A model generated the notes under the pieces. The model ran no database searches. It was given only the letters and a program-made list of their open reading frames with translations, and was not told where the DNA came from. From contig NZ_BBMP01000007.1 of the NCBI RefSeq assembly GCF_000755245.1, positions 1 through 64,000 of the forward strand: 64,000 nucleotides of DNA, written 5' to 3'. This DNA comes from Halococcus sediminicola. Its GTDB lineage: Archaea; Halobacteriota; Halobacteria; Halobacteriales; Halococcaceae. Shown piece after piece: positions 44,165-53,309 of the stretch. Every line of letters starts with the position of its first letter. Within the stretch, counting starts at the first letter, position 1. Both the position numbers and the translations under genes were made by a program.

Positions 44165-44264
44165 ACTGTATCACGACACACATCACAGTAGCTCGTAATA
44201 AATCCACCGGCGGGGACGAACCGCCCGACGGCGCCCTGACGACCGTGTCGTGTGACCCGACGAC

Positions 44265-45212
44265 TCAGAGCAGCCCTTCGGCACGGAGATACTCGCGGGC
44301 GACCGTCTGCGGGTTGCGGTTCTTCAATGTTACCTCGCCGTTGAGGCGCATTATCGTGTCGGTGCTGTCGATGGTCGGTCCGATGGCGTTCAGCGGCGCG
44401 CGCATCGACGGGTTTTCGGCCATCGTCTCGCCGTTGATCAGCGGTGCGGGGTTGTACGGCGGGAAGAAGCGCTCGTCGTCGGCGATGGTCTCTAGCCCGT
44501 ACCGGCCGATGTTGGGGTTGGTGCTGTAGCCGACGCCGACTTCGGCCCCGCTGGTGGCGATGATCTGGTAGGTGAGCGACGGCCCGACGCTGCGGAGGTT
44601 CAGCGCACCGAGCGAATCGGCGAAGCCGTAGTGGTTCGCCAGTCCCGGCCAGCCGTCGGGTCGCGTACGGAACTCCGGTCCCATCACGGTCGTGAAACCC
44701 GTGTTGCCCTCGTTGACGTACTCGGCGAAATCGGTCATCGTCTTTACACCCGTCTTCTTCGCCCATTCGGGCGTGGTGATGAGGATGTAGGTGTTGTTGT
44801 ACGGGGCACGATTCAGATAGACGAGGTCGTGTTGGCGCTGCATCTTGCGCTTGACGGCACGGTAGAGCTTCTCGGGATTGCTGATGACGCGGTCCTTGAC
44901 CGGAGGAAGGGTCGTCCACGCGCCCCCGGTGTACATCCAGTAGAGACCGACTTCGCCGTCCGTGGTCGCCCGGAAGTTCATCGGCGTGCCGCCGAGCGCC
45001 GTCTCGTCTACTACTGTGAGGTCGGTGTTCGCCCGCAGCGATTCGAGCGCCATGTAGCTGAGTAGGATGCTCTCGGGATAACGCGCCGAACTCACTTGCA
45101 CCGTCCCGGACCGGGTGGCCCCGAAGACGCTTGCACAGCCCGCCGTTGCTCCCATGCCGGCGACCGCGACCGCCGCGCCACCGGCCCGCAACAGTTCACG
45201 CCGCGTCCTCAT
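44265..45212 (-). CDS. Glycine betaine/carnitine-type ABC substrate-binding lipoprotein (OpuAC-like)
   Basis: A 315-residue binding protein read from ATG 45212. The twin-arginine head MRTRRELLRAGG leads to a lipobox ATAGC near residue 26, so it is exported by Tat and anchored by lipid. The mature part has the OpuAC pattern (YPESILLSYMALESLRANTD, VGLYWMYTGGAWTTLPPVKD, VGYSTNPNIGRYGL). Aromatic residues that cradle quaternary amines are common (YWMYTGG). No permease or ATPase genes are adjacent, so partners lie elsewhere. Confidence 0.82.
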   Translation of the reverse strand: MRTRRELLRAGGAAVAVAGMGATAGCASVFGATRSGTVQVSSARYPESILLSYMALESLRANTDLTVVDETALGGTPMNFRATTDGEVGLYWMYTGGAWTTLPPVKDRVISNPEKLYRAVKRKMQRQHDLVYLNRAPYNNTYILITTPEWAKKTGVKTMTDFAEYVNEGNTGFTTVMGPEFRTRPDGWPGLANHYGFADSLGALNLRSVGPSLTYQIIATSGAEVGVGYSTNPNIGRYGLETIADDERFFPPYNPAPLINGETMAENPSMRAPLNAIGPTIDSTDTIMRLNGEVTLKNRNPQTVAREYLRAEGLL

Positions 45213-45386
45213 CGACGCCACCCTCGCCCTGTCGCTCTTCGTTCGATCGATGCTCGCACCTGCCCGTCGACCGCCACGACTGTCATGAATCCACACCCCG
45301 CTGTGCGAAGAGTATCGTCAACTGTGTATAACGTATCACCTTGCAAGCGAAAGCAGATGTGGGACCTCGGAACGGCGGATCGTGAA

Positions 45387-46196
45387 CTAGCGACCGAGCG
45401 CCGCGGGTCCGCGTGCCGGATAGCCGACGATGGTGTCGACACCGACCGACCGCAGTTCGCCGATGCGCTCGTCGATGTCCTCGTCCTCTCCCACGAGCGC
45501 GAACCGTTCGATGGCCGAAAGCAGCACCGACCGGGGTGCGCCGCTCACTCCGGCATCGGTTCGCATGCCGTCCGGGGCGGTCCGCACTCCCTCCGGACGT
45601 GCATCGTCGAGGGCGGCGGCAACCGAACCGCGGCGGGCGACGTAGGCCCCGAGCGCGTCGAGGAGTGCGTCCTCGTCGGCGCTGCGCACCACGGGGGCGT
45701 AGACGGCGAGGGTACCCTCAAAGCCCGCCGCGCGGAGCGCGCGCACCTCGCGGACGGTCGTCGGCGCGAGCAGTTCGAACTGAGTGCCGCCGGCCGCCAG
45801 CGCGATCCGTCCGACGCCCTCGGTGCCGACCCACGCCGCCGGTGCGCGCTCGCGGGCCGCACCGATGCGTGGGGCGATGGCGCGCGCCCGCTCCGTGTCG
45901 GTGAGATAGGCGGGATTGCCCGCGACGAGCACCCGGCCGACGCTTTCGGGAAGCGCCCGTGAGAGGTGGTCGTCGCCGAGCGGGTCGAACCCGTCGGCCC
46001 GGACCGGCGTCGTGACGAACAGGTCCGTCTCGCGGGCGACGTCGGCGAGCACCTCGGGGCCGGGGACGTGCTCGCGGCCCTCGTAGTCGACGATGACGCG
46101 CTCGGCGCCAGCGAGATCGACCGATGCGACGTCGAGTTCGGTCGGTTTGAGTGCGACGCCGTCGAACCCGCTCACGAACGTCGAGAGATCACTCAC
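45387..46196 (-). CDS. Hypothetical protein, possible luciferase-like TIM-barrel domain
   Basis: A 269-residue acidic, soluble protein. The C-terminal end (RFALVGEDEDIDERIGELRS, VGVDTIVGYPARG) resembles F420-dependent luciferase-family C termini (FALVGTPEDVxERI-type). Earlier parts (ELLAPTTVREVRALRAAGFE) fit the outer helices of the barrel. Relatives occur in haloarchaea from memory. The catalytic role is unproven. Confidence 0.6.
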   Translation of the reverse strand: MSDLSTFVSGFDGVALKPTELDVASVDLAGAERVIVDYEGREHVPGPEVLADVARETDLFVTTPVRADGFDPLGDDHLSRALPESVGRVLVAGNPAYLTDTERARAIAPRIGAARERAPAAWVGTEGVGRIALAAGGTQFELLAPTTVREVRALRAAGFEGTLAVYAPVVRSADEDALLDALGAYVARRGSVAAALDDARPEGVRTAPDGMRTDAGVSGAPRSVLLSAIERFALVGEDEDIDERIGELRSVGVDTIVGYPARGPAALGR

Positions 46197-46451
46197 GAGC
46201 GTTCACCACCAGAGACCGAAAGCAGTTCGATACGACTATCGCGGAACACGATCCATCGTCTGTGCGACCATATCTTTCATGCGGGCATCGGCGACAAAAC
46301 CCCGTCGATTCGTGTTCTCGACGAACCGGGGCGCTCGTCGAACGCGACGGCTCGGCGAACACCGCTCTTTCTTGACCTGCCCGTCGGTGGGGGCCTGCGA
46401 CGGTATTCGTCACACCGCAAGAGCTACCACCGCGCCGCGAGGCGTTCGCGT

Positions 46452-46943
46452 ATGTCCGTTCGCGCGCGTGACATCATGACGAGCGAGGTCGAGACCGTCG
46501 CTCCCGACGAGGAGATCAGCACCGTGCTGACGCGGCTCTCGCGGGCCGATTTCAACGGTTTTCCCGTCGTCGACGACGGCCGCCTCGTCGGCATCGTCAC
46601 ACAGGGCGACCTCGTGAAACTCTTCCAGCCGAGCGACCGCACACTCTGGATCCCGATCGGCCTGCCACCGTTCATCGAGCCGATCGACTACGCTTTCGAC
46701 TTCTCGTGGGACGATCTCGACGTCAACCTCGATCTGGCGAAACATGCCGGCAAGCCGATCAGCAGCGTGATGACCGAAGACGTCGTCACCGTCGGGCCGG
46801 ACGCCGGCGTGGACGAGGTACTCTCGGTGCTGGCCGACGAAGAGCGCAACATCAATCGCGTGCCGGTGATCGACGGCGAGGATCTCGTCGGCATCATCAC
46901 CCGCGAGGACCTCCTGCGGACGCTCGATCGCGAGCGCGAGTAG
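46452..46943 (+). CDS. CBS-domain pair protein
   Basis: A 163-residue cytosolic protein of two CBS domains. The first runs from MSVRARDIMTSEVETVAPDE to about residue 60 (DGRLVGIVTQGDL). The second follows an insertion and contains ISSVMTEDVVTVGPDAGVDE and DLVGIITREDLLRTL. CBS pairs bind adenosyl ligands and regulate other proteins. The insertion between the domains (LFQPSDRTLWIPIGLPPFIE) is unusual. No fused enzyme or transporter is present. Confidence 0.85.
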   Translation: MSVRARDIMTSEVETVAPDEEISTVLTRLSRADFNGFPVVDDGRLVGIVTQGDLVKLFQPSDRTLWIPIGLPPFIEPIDYAFDFSWDDLDVNLDLAKHAGKPISSVMTEDVVTVGPDAGVDEVLSVLADEERNINRVPVIDGEDLVGIITREDLLRTLDRERE

Positions 46944-46992
46944 TCCGCCCGGGCGCTCGTGGTTTTATATCACGGCCCACCCACGGTCGAAT

Positions 46993-49353
46993 ATGGCACG
47001 CGAACTCACGCGCCGCGCGCTCGTCGGGGCGATCCTGGCGGGCGGCGGCGCGGTCGGTGCGCTCTCGCCGGTGCGTGGCTATCTCGAACGGTTCGCGCCG
47101 CTCACGGGGTCGGCCTGGGACTCGACCGAACGCGAGAGGGAGACCGTCGAGAGCCCGCACGGGAGCGCCACGGTGCGCTACGACGACTACGGAACACCCC
47201 ACATCGACGCCGAGAACGAGGATGCGCTCTACTTCGCGGTCGGCTACGCGCAGGCACGCGATCGCGCCTTCCAGATGGACCTCCAGCGCCGTCAGATGCG
47301 CGGGCGGCTCTCGGAGGTCGTCGGCGACGCGACACTCGATTCGGATGTCTTCCACACGAAGATGGATTTCGACGGCGCGGCACGGGCGAACGTCGCGCTG
47401 CTCGACGAGACGAAGGCGGGAGCACTCGGCGAGACCTACGCCGGGGGTGTCAACGCGGTGCTGACCGACGATCCCTCGGCGATCGAGTTCTCGCTGCTCG
47501 AGTACGAGCCGGAGCCCTGGAAACCGGTCGATACGATGCTGTTACAAAAACAGATCGCCTGGACGCTCACAGGGAGCTTTCGAACCCTCCGAAAGGCGCT
47601 CGTCGCCGACCGGTTGGGCAGCGGGGCGGCGCGTGAACTCTACCCCGACCGTTTCGATCACGACTCGCCGATCATCCGCCGGCAGCGCGCAGCGGAGTCG
47701 TCGAACGGATCGGTGTCGGGGAAGCACGCCGTCGATCCAGAGTTCGTCGACTGGCTGAGCAGCTACGAATCCCCGGCGGGGATCGGTTCGAACAGCTGGG
47801 TCGTCTCGGGCGAGCAGACCAAAAACGGCCTGCCGATCGTGGCGAACGACCCGCATCTGAGCCTGATGGCCCCACCGGTCTGGTACGAGATGAACCTTCG
47901 GACCGACGACGTGAGCGTGCGCGGCGTGACCTTTCCGGGGGTTCCGTTCGTCGTCATCGGCGAGAACGACGCCGGCGTGTGGGGCTTTACCAACACCGGC
48001 GCGGACGTGATCGATTTCTATCGGTACGACACTCGTGATGGCCAGTACCGATATAAAAACGAGTGGCGCGACTTCGACACCGAGCAGCGCGAACTCCCCG
48101 TCAACGACGGTGAGAACCGGATGGTGACGGTGAAAAAGACCGTTCACGGGCCGGTCATCGAGCGTGAAGGCAGTCGCGTCGGCGTCGCCTGGACGGGACT
48201 GTCGGCCGAACGCACGCCACAGGCGATCTACGAGTACAGCCACAGCGACGGGCTTGACGATGTGCTCGACGCCACGAAAAAGTTCGACACGCCGACACAG
48301 AACCTCGTCTATGCCGACCGCGACGGCAACACGCTCTACGCCGTCACTGGCCGGATCCCGATCCGTACTGTGGACGGGGAAGAGGTCTCCGGAGCGCGGA
48401 TCTTCGATGGCTCCGCGGGTGAGGGCGAGTGGGAGGGGTTCACCCCCTACGGGCGCTCCTCCTGGAAGGGGTTCATCTCGTTCGAGGAGAAGCCCGGCGT
48501 CGTCAACCCCGACTACATCGGGACGGCGAACCAGCGCGTCGTCGATGATCCGGCACACTACATCGCCGAGGCGTACTCCGATCCCTACCGTGGCATCCGG
48601 ATCTACGATCTGCTCGATCGGCGAGCGAAATCCGACGAACCGATCGACCGTGCGTTCGTGAAGCGCATGCAGCGCGACACGCTCGATCTTCGGGCACGAG
48701 CGCTCGTTCCGCCGCTCGTCGCGGCCGCACGCGATGCGGACGACACCGACGAACTGGAGCGCTACGTCAACGCGCTCGATTCCTGGAACCACCGGATGGA
48801 GCGCGATTCGTTCGCGGCGCTCGTGTTCGTCCGCTGGTTCGAGCAGTACCGCGAGGCGACGTTCGGCCCGGAGTTCCGCGCTGCTGGCCTGGACGAACCG
48901 TATTTCCCGGCCGACTGGGTGCTCCAGCATCTCGATCGGGAGAGCCGATGGTTCGGCGCGGGTTCGCGGGCAACGGTGATGGTCGAGGCTCTGCAGGAAG
49001 CTGTCGCGACGATCCAGGACAACGGCGAGGAGCGATACGGCGACTACAACACGACCGGCGCGATGGACCACCCGCTGGGCCTCGGCTTCCTCGGCTATCC
49101 TGCCGAACCGACCGACGGCTCGCGCGCGACGGTGAACAACTACGCCGTCGAGAACCCCACCGGCAGCAGCTGGCGGATGGTCGTGCCGATGGCCGGCAAC
49201 TCCCGAGCGATCCTTCCCGGCGGGAACTCGGGGGACTACTTCTCGCCGCACTACGACGACCAGCTCCAAATGTGGGCCGACGGCGAGTACAAGTCCATGT
49301 CACGGCAGCTCCGCGGAACCCCGACCTACACCTTCGAGCGAGGGAACGAATGA
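46993..49353 (+). CDS. Penicillin acylase family N-terminal-nucleophile hydrolase, Tat-exported
   Basis: A 786-residue hydrolase of the penicillin acylase/AHL acylase superfamily. The leader MARELTRRALVGAILAGGGA is a twin-arginine signal, so it acts outside the cell. The alpha-part block VRYDDYGTPHIDAENEDALY, with YFAVGYAQARDRAFQMDLQR, is standard. Self-cleavage should expose Ser266 in GIGSNSWVVSG as the N-terminal nucleophile of the beta chain. LPIVANDPHLSLMAPPVWYE is a conserved beta-chain block. Substrates of this family include beta-lactams, acyl-homoserine lactones and N-acyl amides. A one-operon membrane protein overlaps by four bases. Confidence 0.88.
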   Translation: MARELTRRALVGAILAGGGAVGALSPVRGYLERFAPLTGSAWDSTERERETVESPHGSATVRYDDYGTPHIDAENEDALYFAVGYAQARDRAFQMDLQRRQMRGRLSEVVGDATLDSDVFHTKMDFDGAARANVALLDETKAGALGETYAGGVNAVLTDDPSAIEFSLLEYEPEPWKPVDTMLLQKQIAWTLTGSFRTLRKALVADRLGSGAARELYPDRFDHDSPIIRRQRAAESSNGSVSGKHAVDPEFVDWLSSYESPAGIGSNSWVVSGEQTKNGLPIVANDPHLSLMAPPVWYEMNLRTDDVSVRGVTFPGVPFVVIGENDAGVWGFTNTGADVIDFYRYDTRDGQYRYKNEWRDFDTEQRELPVNDGENRMVTVKKTVHGPVIEREGSRVGVAWTGLSAERTPQAIYEYSHSDGLDDVLDATKKFDTPTQNLVYADRDGNTLYAVTGRIPIRTVDGEEVSGARIFDGSAGEGEWEGFTPYGRSSWKGFISFEEKPGVVNPDYIGTANQRVVDDPAHYIAEAYSDPYRGIRIYDLLDRRAKSDEPIDRAFVKRMQRDTLDLRARALVPPLVAAARDADDTDELERYVNALDSWNHRMERDSFAALVFVRWFEQYREATFGPEFRAAGLDEPYFPADWVLQHLDRESRWFGAGSRATVMVEALQEAVATIQDNGEERYGDYNTTGAMDHPLGLGFLGYPAEPTDGSRATVNNYAVENPTGSSWRMVVPMAGNSRAILPGGNSGDYFSPHYDDQLQMWADGEYKSMSRQLRGTPTYTFERGNE

Positions 49354-49688
49354 GCGCCACGAACCGCGTGCGGGCGGCGGTCACCGACGAGCGCGTTCGG
49401 TGGCTGGCGATGGTCGCGGCCATCGTGATCGGCCTCGCCGCGAGCGCGCTCCACTGGACCGGCCTGTTCCTGGGTGGCGTGCTCTGCGGGGCGGTGGCCG
49501 CCGATCGTCGGCGGGCGCTGCTCGCCGGGTTCGGCTTCGGCGTGCTCGTCTGGATCGTCTTCGCGCTCTCGCTGACCGCGAGCGGCGATCTCGGTGCCTA
49601 TCTGGCGATGGGGCAGATCACCGCCGTGAGCGCCGTCATCCCGATCGCGACGGCGACCCTCGGAGCGCTTTCACGCTGGCTCGTGTAG
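49350..49688 (+). CDS. Small three- to four-helix membrane protein
   Basis: A 112-residue protein whose ATG overlaps the stop of the penicillin acylase gene (ATGA). Four hydrophobic stretches are visible: VRWLAMVAAIVIGLAASALH, LFLGGVLCGAVAADRR, LLAGFGFGVLVWIVFALSLT and the C-terminal TAVSAVIPIATATLGALSRW. Coupled translation suggests a function with the acylase, perhaps in anchoring it, but this is inference. No family was recognised. Confidence 0.65.
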   Translation: MSATNRVRAAVTDERVRWLAMVAAIVIGLAASALHWTGLFLGGVLCGAVAADRRRALLAGFGFGVLVWIVFALSLTASGDLGAYLAMGQITAVSAVIPIATATLGALSRWLV

Positions 49689-49775
49689 CGATCCAGGGTC
49701 CTTCTCGACGAATCAGACACGCTCGACGAACCACGAGCGGTCGCCGATCCGTCGATCGGCATCGACTCGCAAAAA

Positions 49776-51119
49776 TCAGATCGCGTCGGCGAGCGCCAGC
49801 AGTCGCTCCTCCAGGACGGCCGGCGAGGGCGCGAACAGTCGACAGATCGCTTCCCTGCCGATCGCACCGCGATCGAACACCGCCTCGGGGACCATCTCCC
49901 GGTCGTTCATCGCCTGCTCGACCGCCCACGCCGGCGACCCTTCTTCGGATTCGGTGGTCGGGTCACCCTCGGATCGGGTTCGGTCGACTTCGACGGCATC
50001 GAACCGTTCGGTGACGGCTTCGGCCACCGCGTCGTCCAGGCGGACGGTCGCGGCCGCGACGACCGAGTGATCGTATTCGCGAGCGGCGAGCAACGACCGG
50101 GCGACGTGATCCGATGTACCGAATCGGGGGCAGCCCACGGCCGCCACGCCGTCGGCGGTCCGGTGGAGTCGGCCATCGACTGCGGTCACGTCGTCGGTGT
50201 CCATCGCATACGGCGTGGCGACGGCGACGTTCAGTCCGATTTCGGGAACGAGCGCGTCGACCCCGTTTCGTTCGAGCGTTTCGACCAGAGCACGCACGTT
50301 GCCGAGTGTATCGGCGCGGGCGGCGTCGTCGTACAGTCCGGCGAGGTGGTTGACCGGCCCGTCGCCGCTGCCGACGTCGAGCCCGTAGCGCACGGCGCGG
50401 TCGATGAACCGCTCGGCGTGCTCGACGGCCGCCGGCATCGCCGCCCCGCCAGCGAGCTCGGCGGCGATCGAGGCCGAGATCGTACAGCCGCTGCCGTGAG
50501 TGTCGTCGGTGTCTCGGCGCGCCTTGCAGAACGTGTGGGTCTCGCCGTCGGTGGCGAGTACGTCGACGAGTTCGTCCTCGTTGAGGTGGCCGCCGGTCAC
50601 GAGCACCGCATCGGGACCGTTGGCAGCGATCTCCGCGGTGGCCGCGCGCATGTCCTCTTCGTCCTCGATCTCCATGCCGGTGAGCACTGCCGCCTCCGGC
50701 AGATTGGGCGTCACGAGCGTCGCCTGCGGGAGCAAGCGCTCTCTGAGCACGGTCTCGGCCTCCGCGGCGAGCAGGCGATCGCCGCTCTGGGCGACCATCA
50801 CGGGATCGACGACGAGCGGGAATTCCTGGTCCTTCACGCTATCGGCGACCGTCTCGATGATGGCCGCCGAACTGAGCATGCCCGTCTTCGCCGCGTTGAC
50901 GGCGAAATCGTCCGTGACGGCACCGATCTGCGCCGCGATGACGTCTGTCGAGACGTCTTCGATCGCCTCGACGCCGCGCGTGTTCTGGGCGGTGACGCTC
51001 GTTAGGGCGCTCGTCCCGAAGACACCGTGTGCCTCGATCGTCTTCAGGTCGGCCTGGATGCCGGCCCCGCCACCGCTGTCCGACCCCGCAACCGTCAACG
51101 CGACGTCACGCCCGGTCAT
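49776..51119 (-). CDS. thiD: Bifunctional HMP kinase/HMP-phosphate kinase fused to thiamine-phosphate synthase (ThiD-ThiN)
   Basis: A 447-residue fused enzyme. Residues 1-250 are ThiD, which phosphorylates hydroxymethylpyrimidine twice ([20 protein letters not shown], with the ATP-site block [20 protein letters not shown]). Residues 265-447 are ThiN, which joins pyrimidine and thiazole parts to thiamine phosphate in archaea, as in [20 protein letters not shown] and [20 protein letters not shown]. Its start overlaps the stop of the small membrane gene, and tenA lies upstream, forming a thiamine operon. Confidence 0.92.
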   Translation of the reverse strand: MTGRDVALTVAGSDSGGGAGIQADLKTIEAHGVFGTSALTSVTAQNTRGVEAIEDVSTDVIAAQIGAVTDDFAVNAAKTGMLSSAAIIETVADSVKDQEFPLVVDPVMVAQSGDRLLAAEAETVLRERLLPQATLVTPNLPEAAVLTGMEIEDEEDMRAATAEIAANGPDAVLVTGGHLNEDELVDVLATDGETHTFCKARRDTDDTHGSGCTISASIAAELAGGAAMPAAVEHAERFIDRAVRYGLDVGSGDGPVNHLAGLYDDAARADTLGNVRALVETLERNGVDALVPEIGLNVAVATPYAMDTDDVTAVDGRLHRTADGVAAVGCPRFGTSDHVARSLLAAREYDHSVVAAATVRLDDAVAEAVTERFDAVEVDRTRSEGDPTTESEEGSPAWAVEQAMNDREMVPEAVFDRGAIGREAICRLFAPSPAVLEERLLALADAI

Positions 51120-51274
51120 GGGTTCACCTCGGCTCCCGCCGCCGAGTCCGTTTCGGCCCGCGTTCCTCGAACGAGCATCACCAAGAGAAAGACGAAGACG
51201 ACGGCGACCGCCGCCAGACTGCCCCAGACGAGCACTACGAACGTGAATCCGAGCGCGAGCGCACTCGCGACCAC
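51116..51274 (-). CDS. Small membrane protein in the thiamine operon (52 residues)
   Basis: A 52-residue protein that starts at GTG 51274 directly after the tenA stop and ends in a 4-base overlap with thiD. A long hydrophobic stretch ([20 protein letters not shown], then [12 protein letters not shown]) forms one or two helices, and the tail is polar. It is tightly packed between thiamine genes, so it is surely translated. Function is unknown. Confidence 0.6.
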   Translation of the reverse strand: MVASALALGFTFVVLVWGSLAAVAVVFVFLLVMLVRGTRAETDSAAGAEVNP

Positions 51275-51955
51275 TCAGACGACCTCCTGGCGGCGTTCGT
51301 GCGGCCAGGCTTCTTCGGTGTAGGCCATCTTCCAGAAGGCGTGTTCGAGCTGCGTACAGCGCCGGAAGGCGGTCGCCATCTCGTCACGGAGCGACGGATG
51401 GCGTTCGGCACAGCGATCGACCAGTTCGGTCATCCACGCCACCGACTCGCGGAACTCGTCGCTGGTGTACTTTGCGATGAACGGCGTGTAGCGGTGCTCG
51501 CCGTCGGAGCGCTCGGCCATGTGCTCGGCGATGTCGAGGTAGCCCCGTCCGCAGGGGTAGATCGCGGCCGCACCGACGCCGAGCGGGCGTTCGCGGGCGG
51601 TTCGCAGCAGGTAGTTCGTGTAGGCGACGCAGGTGGGGACCTTCTCGACGCCCGCCAGGTCCTGGGGCGTGAGGCCGTAGTCGGCGGCGAACTCCCGGTG
51701 GAGGTCCATCTCCTCGTCGACGATGTCGCCGGCGACCGCAAAGCAGTGGGCCATCGTCTCCTCCTGGCGCGCTTTCGTCCCGAGCACGGCGAACGTGCGC
51801 GCGTAATCGTGGAGATACCGATAATCCTGTTCGAGCCACGTCCGGAACGCGGCTTCGTCGAGGGTGCCGTCGGCCAGTTCGGTGACGAACGGATGGCTCT
51901 TCTGGGCGGTCCACAGTTCCGATTCGGTCTCGACGAGGTGGTCGCTGAAGCGCAT
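51275..51955 (-). CDS. tenA: TenA-family aminopyrimidine hydrolase (thiaminase II)
   Basis: A 226-residue all-helical enzyme read from ATG 51955 (MRFSDHLVETESELWTAQKS); longer frames continue upstream. The active-site Cys lies in YPCGRGYLDIA and the C-terminal Glu in CTQLEHAFWKMAY, both typical of TenA. It salvages degraded thiamine by hydrolysing aminopyrimidines to HMP. It is the first gene of the thiamine operon. Its leaderless promoter, with the shared ACTGACGAATA element, is described separately. Confidence 0.9.
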   Translation of the reverse strand: MRFSDHLVETESELWTAQKSHPFVTELADGTLDEAAFRTWLEQDYRYLHDYARTFAVLGTKARQEETMAHCFAVAGDIVDEEMDLHREFAADYGLTPQDLAGVEKVPTCVAYTNYLLRTARERPLGVGAAAIYPCGRGYLDIAEHMAERSDGEHRYTPFIAKYTSDEFRESVAWMTELVDRCAERHPSLRDEMATAFRRCTQLEHAFWKMAYTEEAWPHERRQEVV

Positions 51956-51979
51956 CGGGAAATCGAAGCCACCCGTCGG

Positions 51980-51997
51980 TAATATAACTGACGAATA
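51980..51997 (-). promoter_or_regulatory. tenA promoter with candidate thiamine operator
   Basis: On the minus strand a TATA element (TTATATTA, 51980-51986) lies about 28 bases before the tenA ATG. Immediately upstream at 51987-51997 is the plus-strand sequence ACTGACGAATA, shared exactly with the thi4 promoter. It overlaps the expected BRE region. On the minus strand CTGAC and GTCAG further form an inverted repeat (CTGACCGATATTCGTCAG). Confidence 0.55.
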
Positions 51998-52163
51998 TCG
52001 GTCAGTTTTCGAACGGTGAGGTGGTGGTGTAGAACCATCGACGCGGGGAACGTACCGATAGCAGTACTGCACAGGATGTCCACGGCGGGCGAACGGTTGT
52101 GGATACGAGCACGAACGTTTGCGGATGGAAAGACAGAACAGGACCATCCGCCGACCGACGGGC

Positions 52164-53129
52164 ATGGGGAAACCTTCGCCGACGGAACTGGACCGATACG
52201 TGTTCTCGCGGACGGGAGCGCCGAACGAGGACCTCCTGGTCGGTCCCCGTGCGGCCGAAGACGCCGCCGCCATCCGAACGGCGGCGGGCACGCTAGTCGT
52301 CAGCACCGACCCCGTCTCGCTGGCCACGGAGTCCATCGGCCGGATCGGCGTTGCGGTCGCTTCCAACGACGTCGCCGCGTCGGGAGCCGTGCCCGAATAT
52401 CTCGTCTCCACGGTCCTGCTTCCCTCGCGGGATACCGATCTGCTCGACACCATCACGAACCAGTTGGACGAAGCCTGCGCCCGTCTCGGGATGGCGATCG
52501 TCGGCGGCCACACCGAATCGGTCGCCGGTCTCGATCGCCCGTTGCTGTCGCTGACGTGCATGGGCTACGCCGACCGGTTCGTCTCGACCGCCACGGCGAC
52601 GCCCGGCGACCGACTCCTCCTCACGAAGGCCGCCGGCATCGAGGCGACGGCGGTGCTGGCGTCCGATTTTCGGGCGGCAATCGACGCCGACGACGCGACC
52701 GTCGAGCGGGCCCGCTCGTTTTTCGACGAGTTGAGCGTGCTGGTCGACGCAACCGTCTGCGCGCCCGTCGCAACCGCGATGCACGACCCGACCGAAGGAG
52801 GGGTTCTCGGCGGGGCGGTCGAGATCGCCCGTGCCAGCCACGTCGACGTCGTTCTCGACGGCGATTCGATTCCAGTTCGTCCGGAGACGCGCGAACTCTG
52901 CGCCGCGATGGATCTCGACCCACTACGTGTTCTCGGTTCGGGCGCGCTGCTCGTGACCGTTCCGGCGGACGCTGCCGAAGACGCCCTCGACGCTCTTCAC
53001 GAAGAAGACATCGAAGCGACCGATATCGGTTCCGTCGAGGAAGTCGCCGGCGACGACCCGGCGGTCGTTCGCGATGGTCGGCGTCACACCGACGCGATCC
53101 GCGACGGGATGTACGTCCTCTGGGAGTGA
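52164..53129 (+). CDS. AIR synthase-related protein (HypE/PurM/ThiL-like fold)
   Basis: A 321-residue protein read from ATG 52164. It has the PurM-like N and C domains: RAAEDAAAIRTAAGTLVVST with the ATP-binding Asp region, VGGHTESVAGLDRPLLSLTC, and the C-terminal GSGALLVTVPADAAEDALDA. It resembles HypE-type proteins but lacks the C-terminal cysteine that HypE uses for cyanide synthesis. Its location next to thiamine genes could hint at ThiL, but the typical ThiL DDAA and TDT motifs are altered (STDPVS). I therefore keep the family name only. Confidence 0.7.
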   Translation: MGKPSPTELDRYVFSRTGAPNEDLLVGPRAAEDAAAIRTAAGTLVVSTDPVSLATESIGRIGVAVASNDVAASGAVPEYLVSTVLLPSRDTDLLDTITNQLDEACARLGMAIVGGHTESVAGLDRPLLSLTCMGYADRFVSTATATPGDRLLLTKAAGIEATAVLASDFRAAIDADDATVERARSFFDELSVLVDATVCAPVATAMHDPTEGGVLGGAVEIARASHVDVVLDGDSIPVRPETRELCAAMDLDPLRVLGSGALLVTVPADAAEDALDALHEEDIEATDIGSVEEVAGDDPAVVRDGRRHTDAIRDGMYVLWE

Positions 53130-53309
53130 ACGATCCCTCCGGTTGGCTGGCCGTCTTCTCGTGTTTCGACTCCATTCTCCACCGAGATTCGGTGAAGCAA
53201 TATCGACCGTCGGTCGGGCACGTGTCGAATATCGTCGGCATAGTTAGATTCAAATTTTTCTTTCTGCCCCAAAAGAGATATGTGTTCGAAAACGCTGCGG
53301 ACGAGTGAA

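Noticed and set aside
52164-53129. Thiamine-monophosphate kinase (ThiL) for the AIR-synthase gene
   Set aside because: Neighbouring thiamine genes favour it, but the ThiL DDAA and TDT motifs are changed, so only the fold family is claimed.
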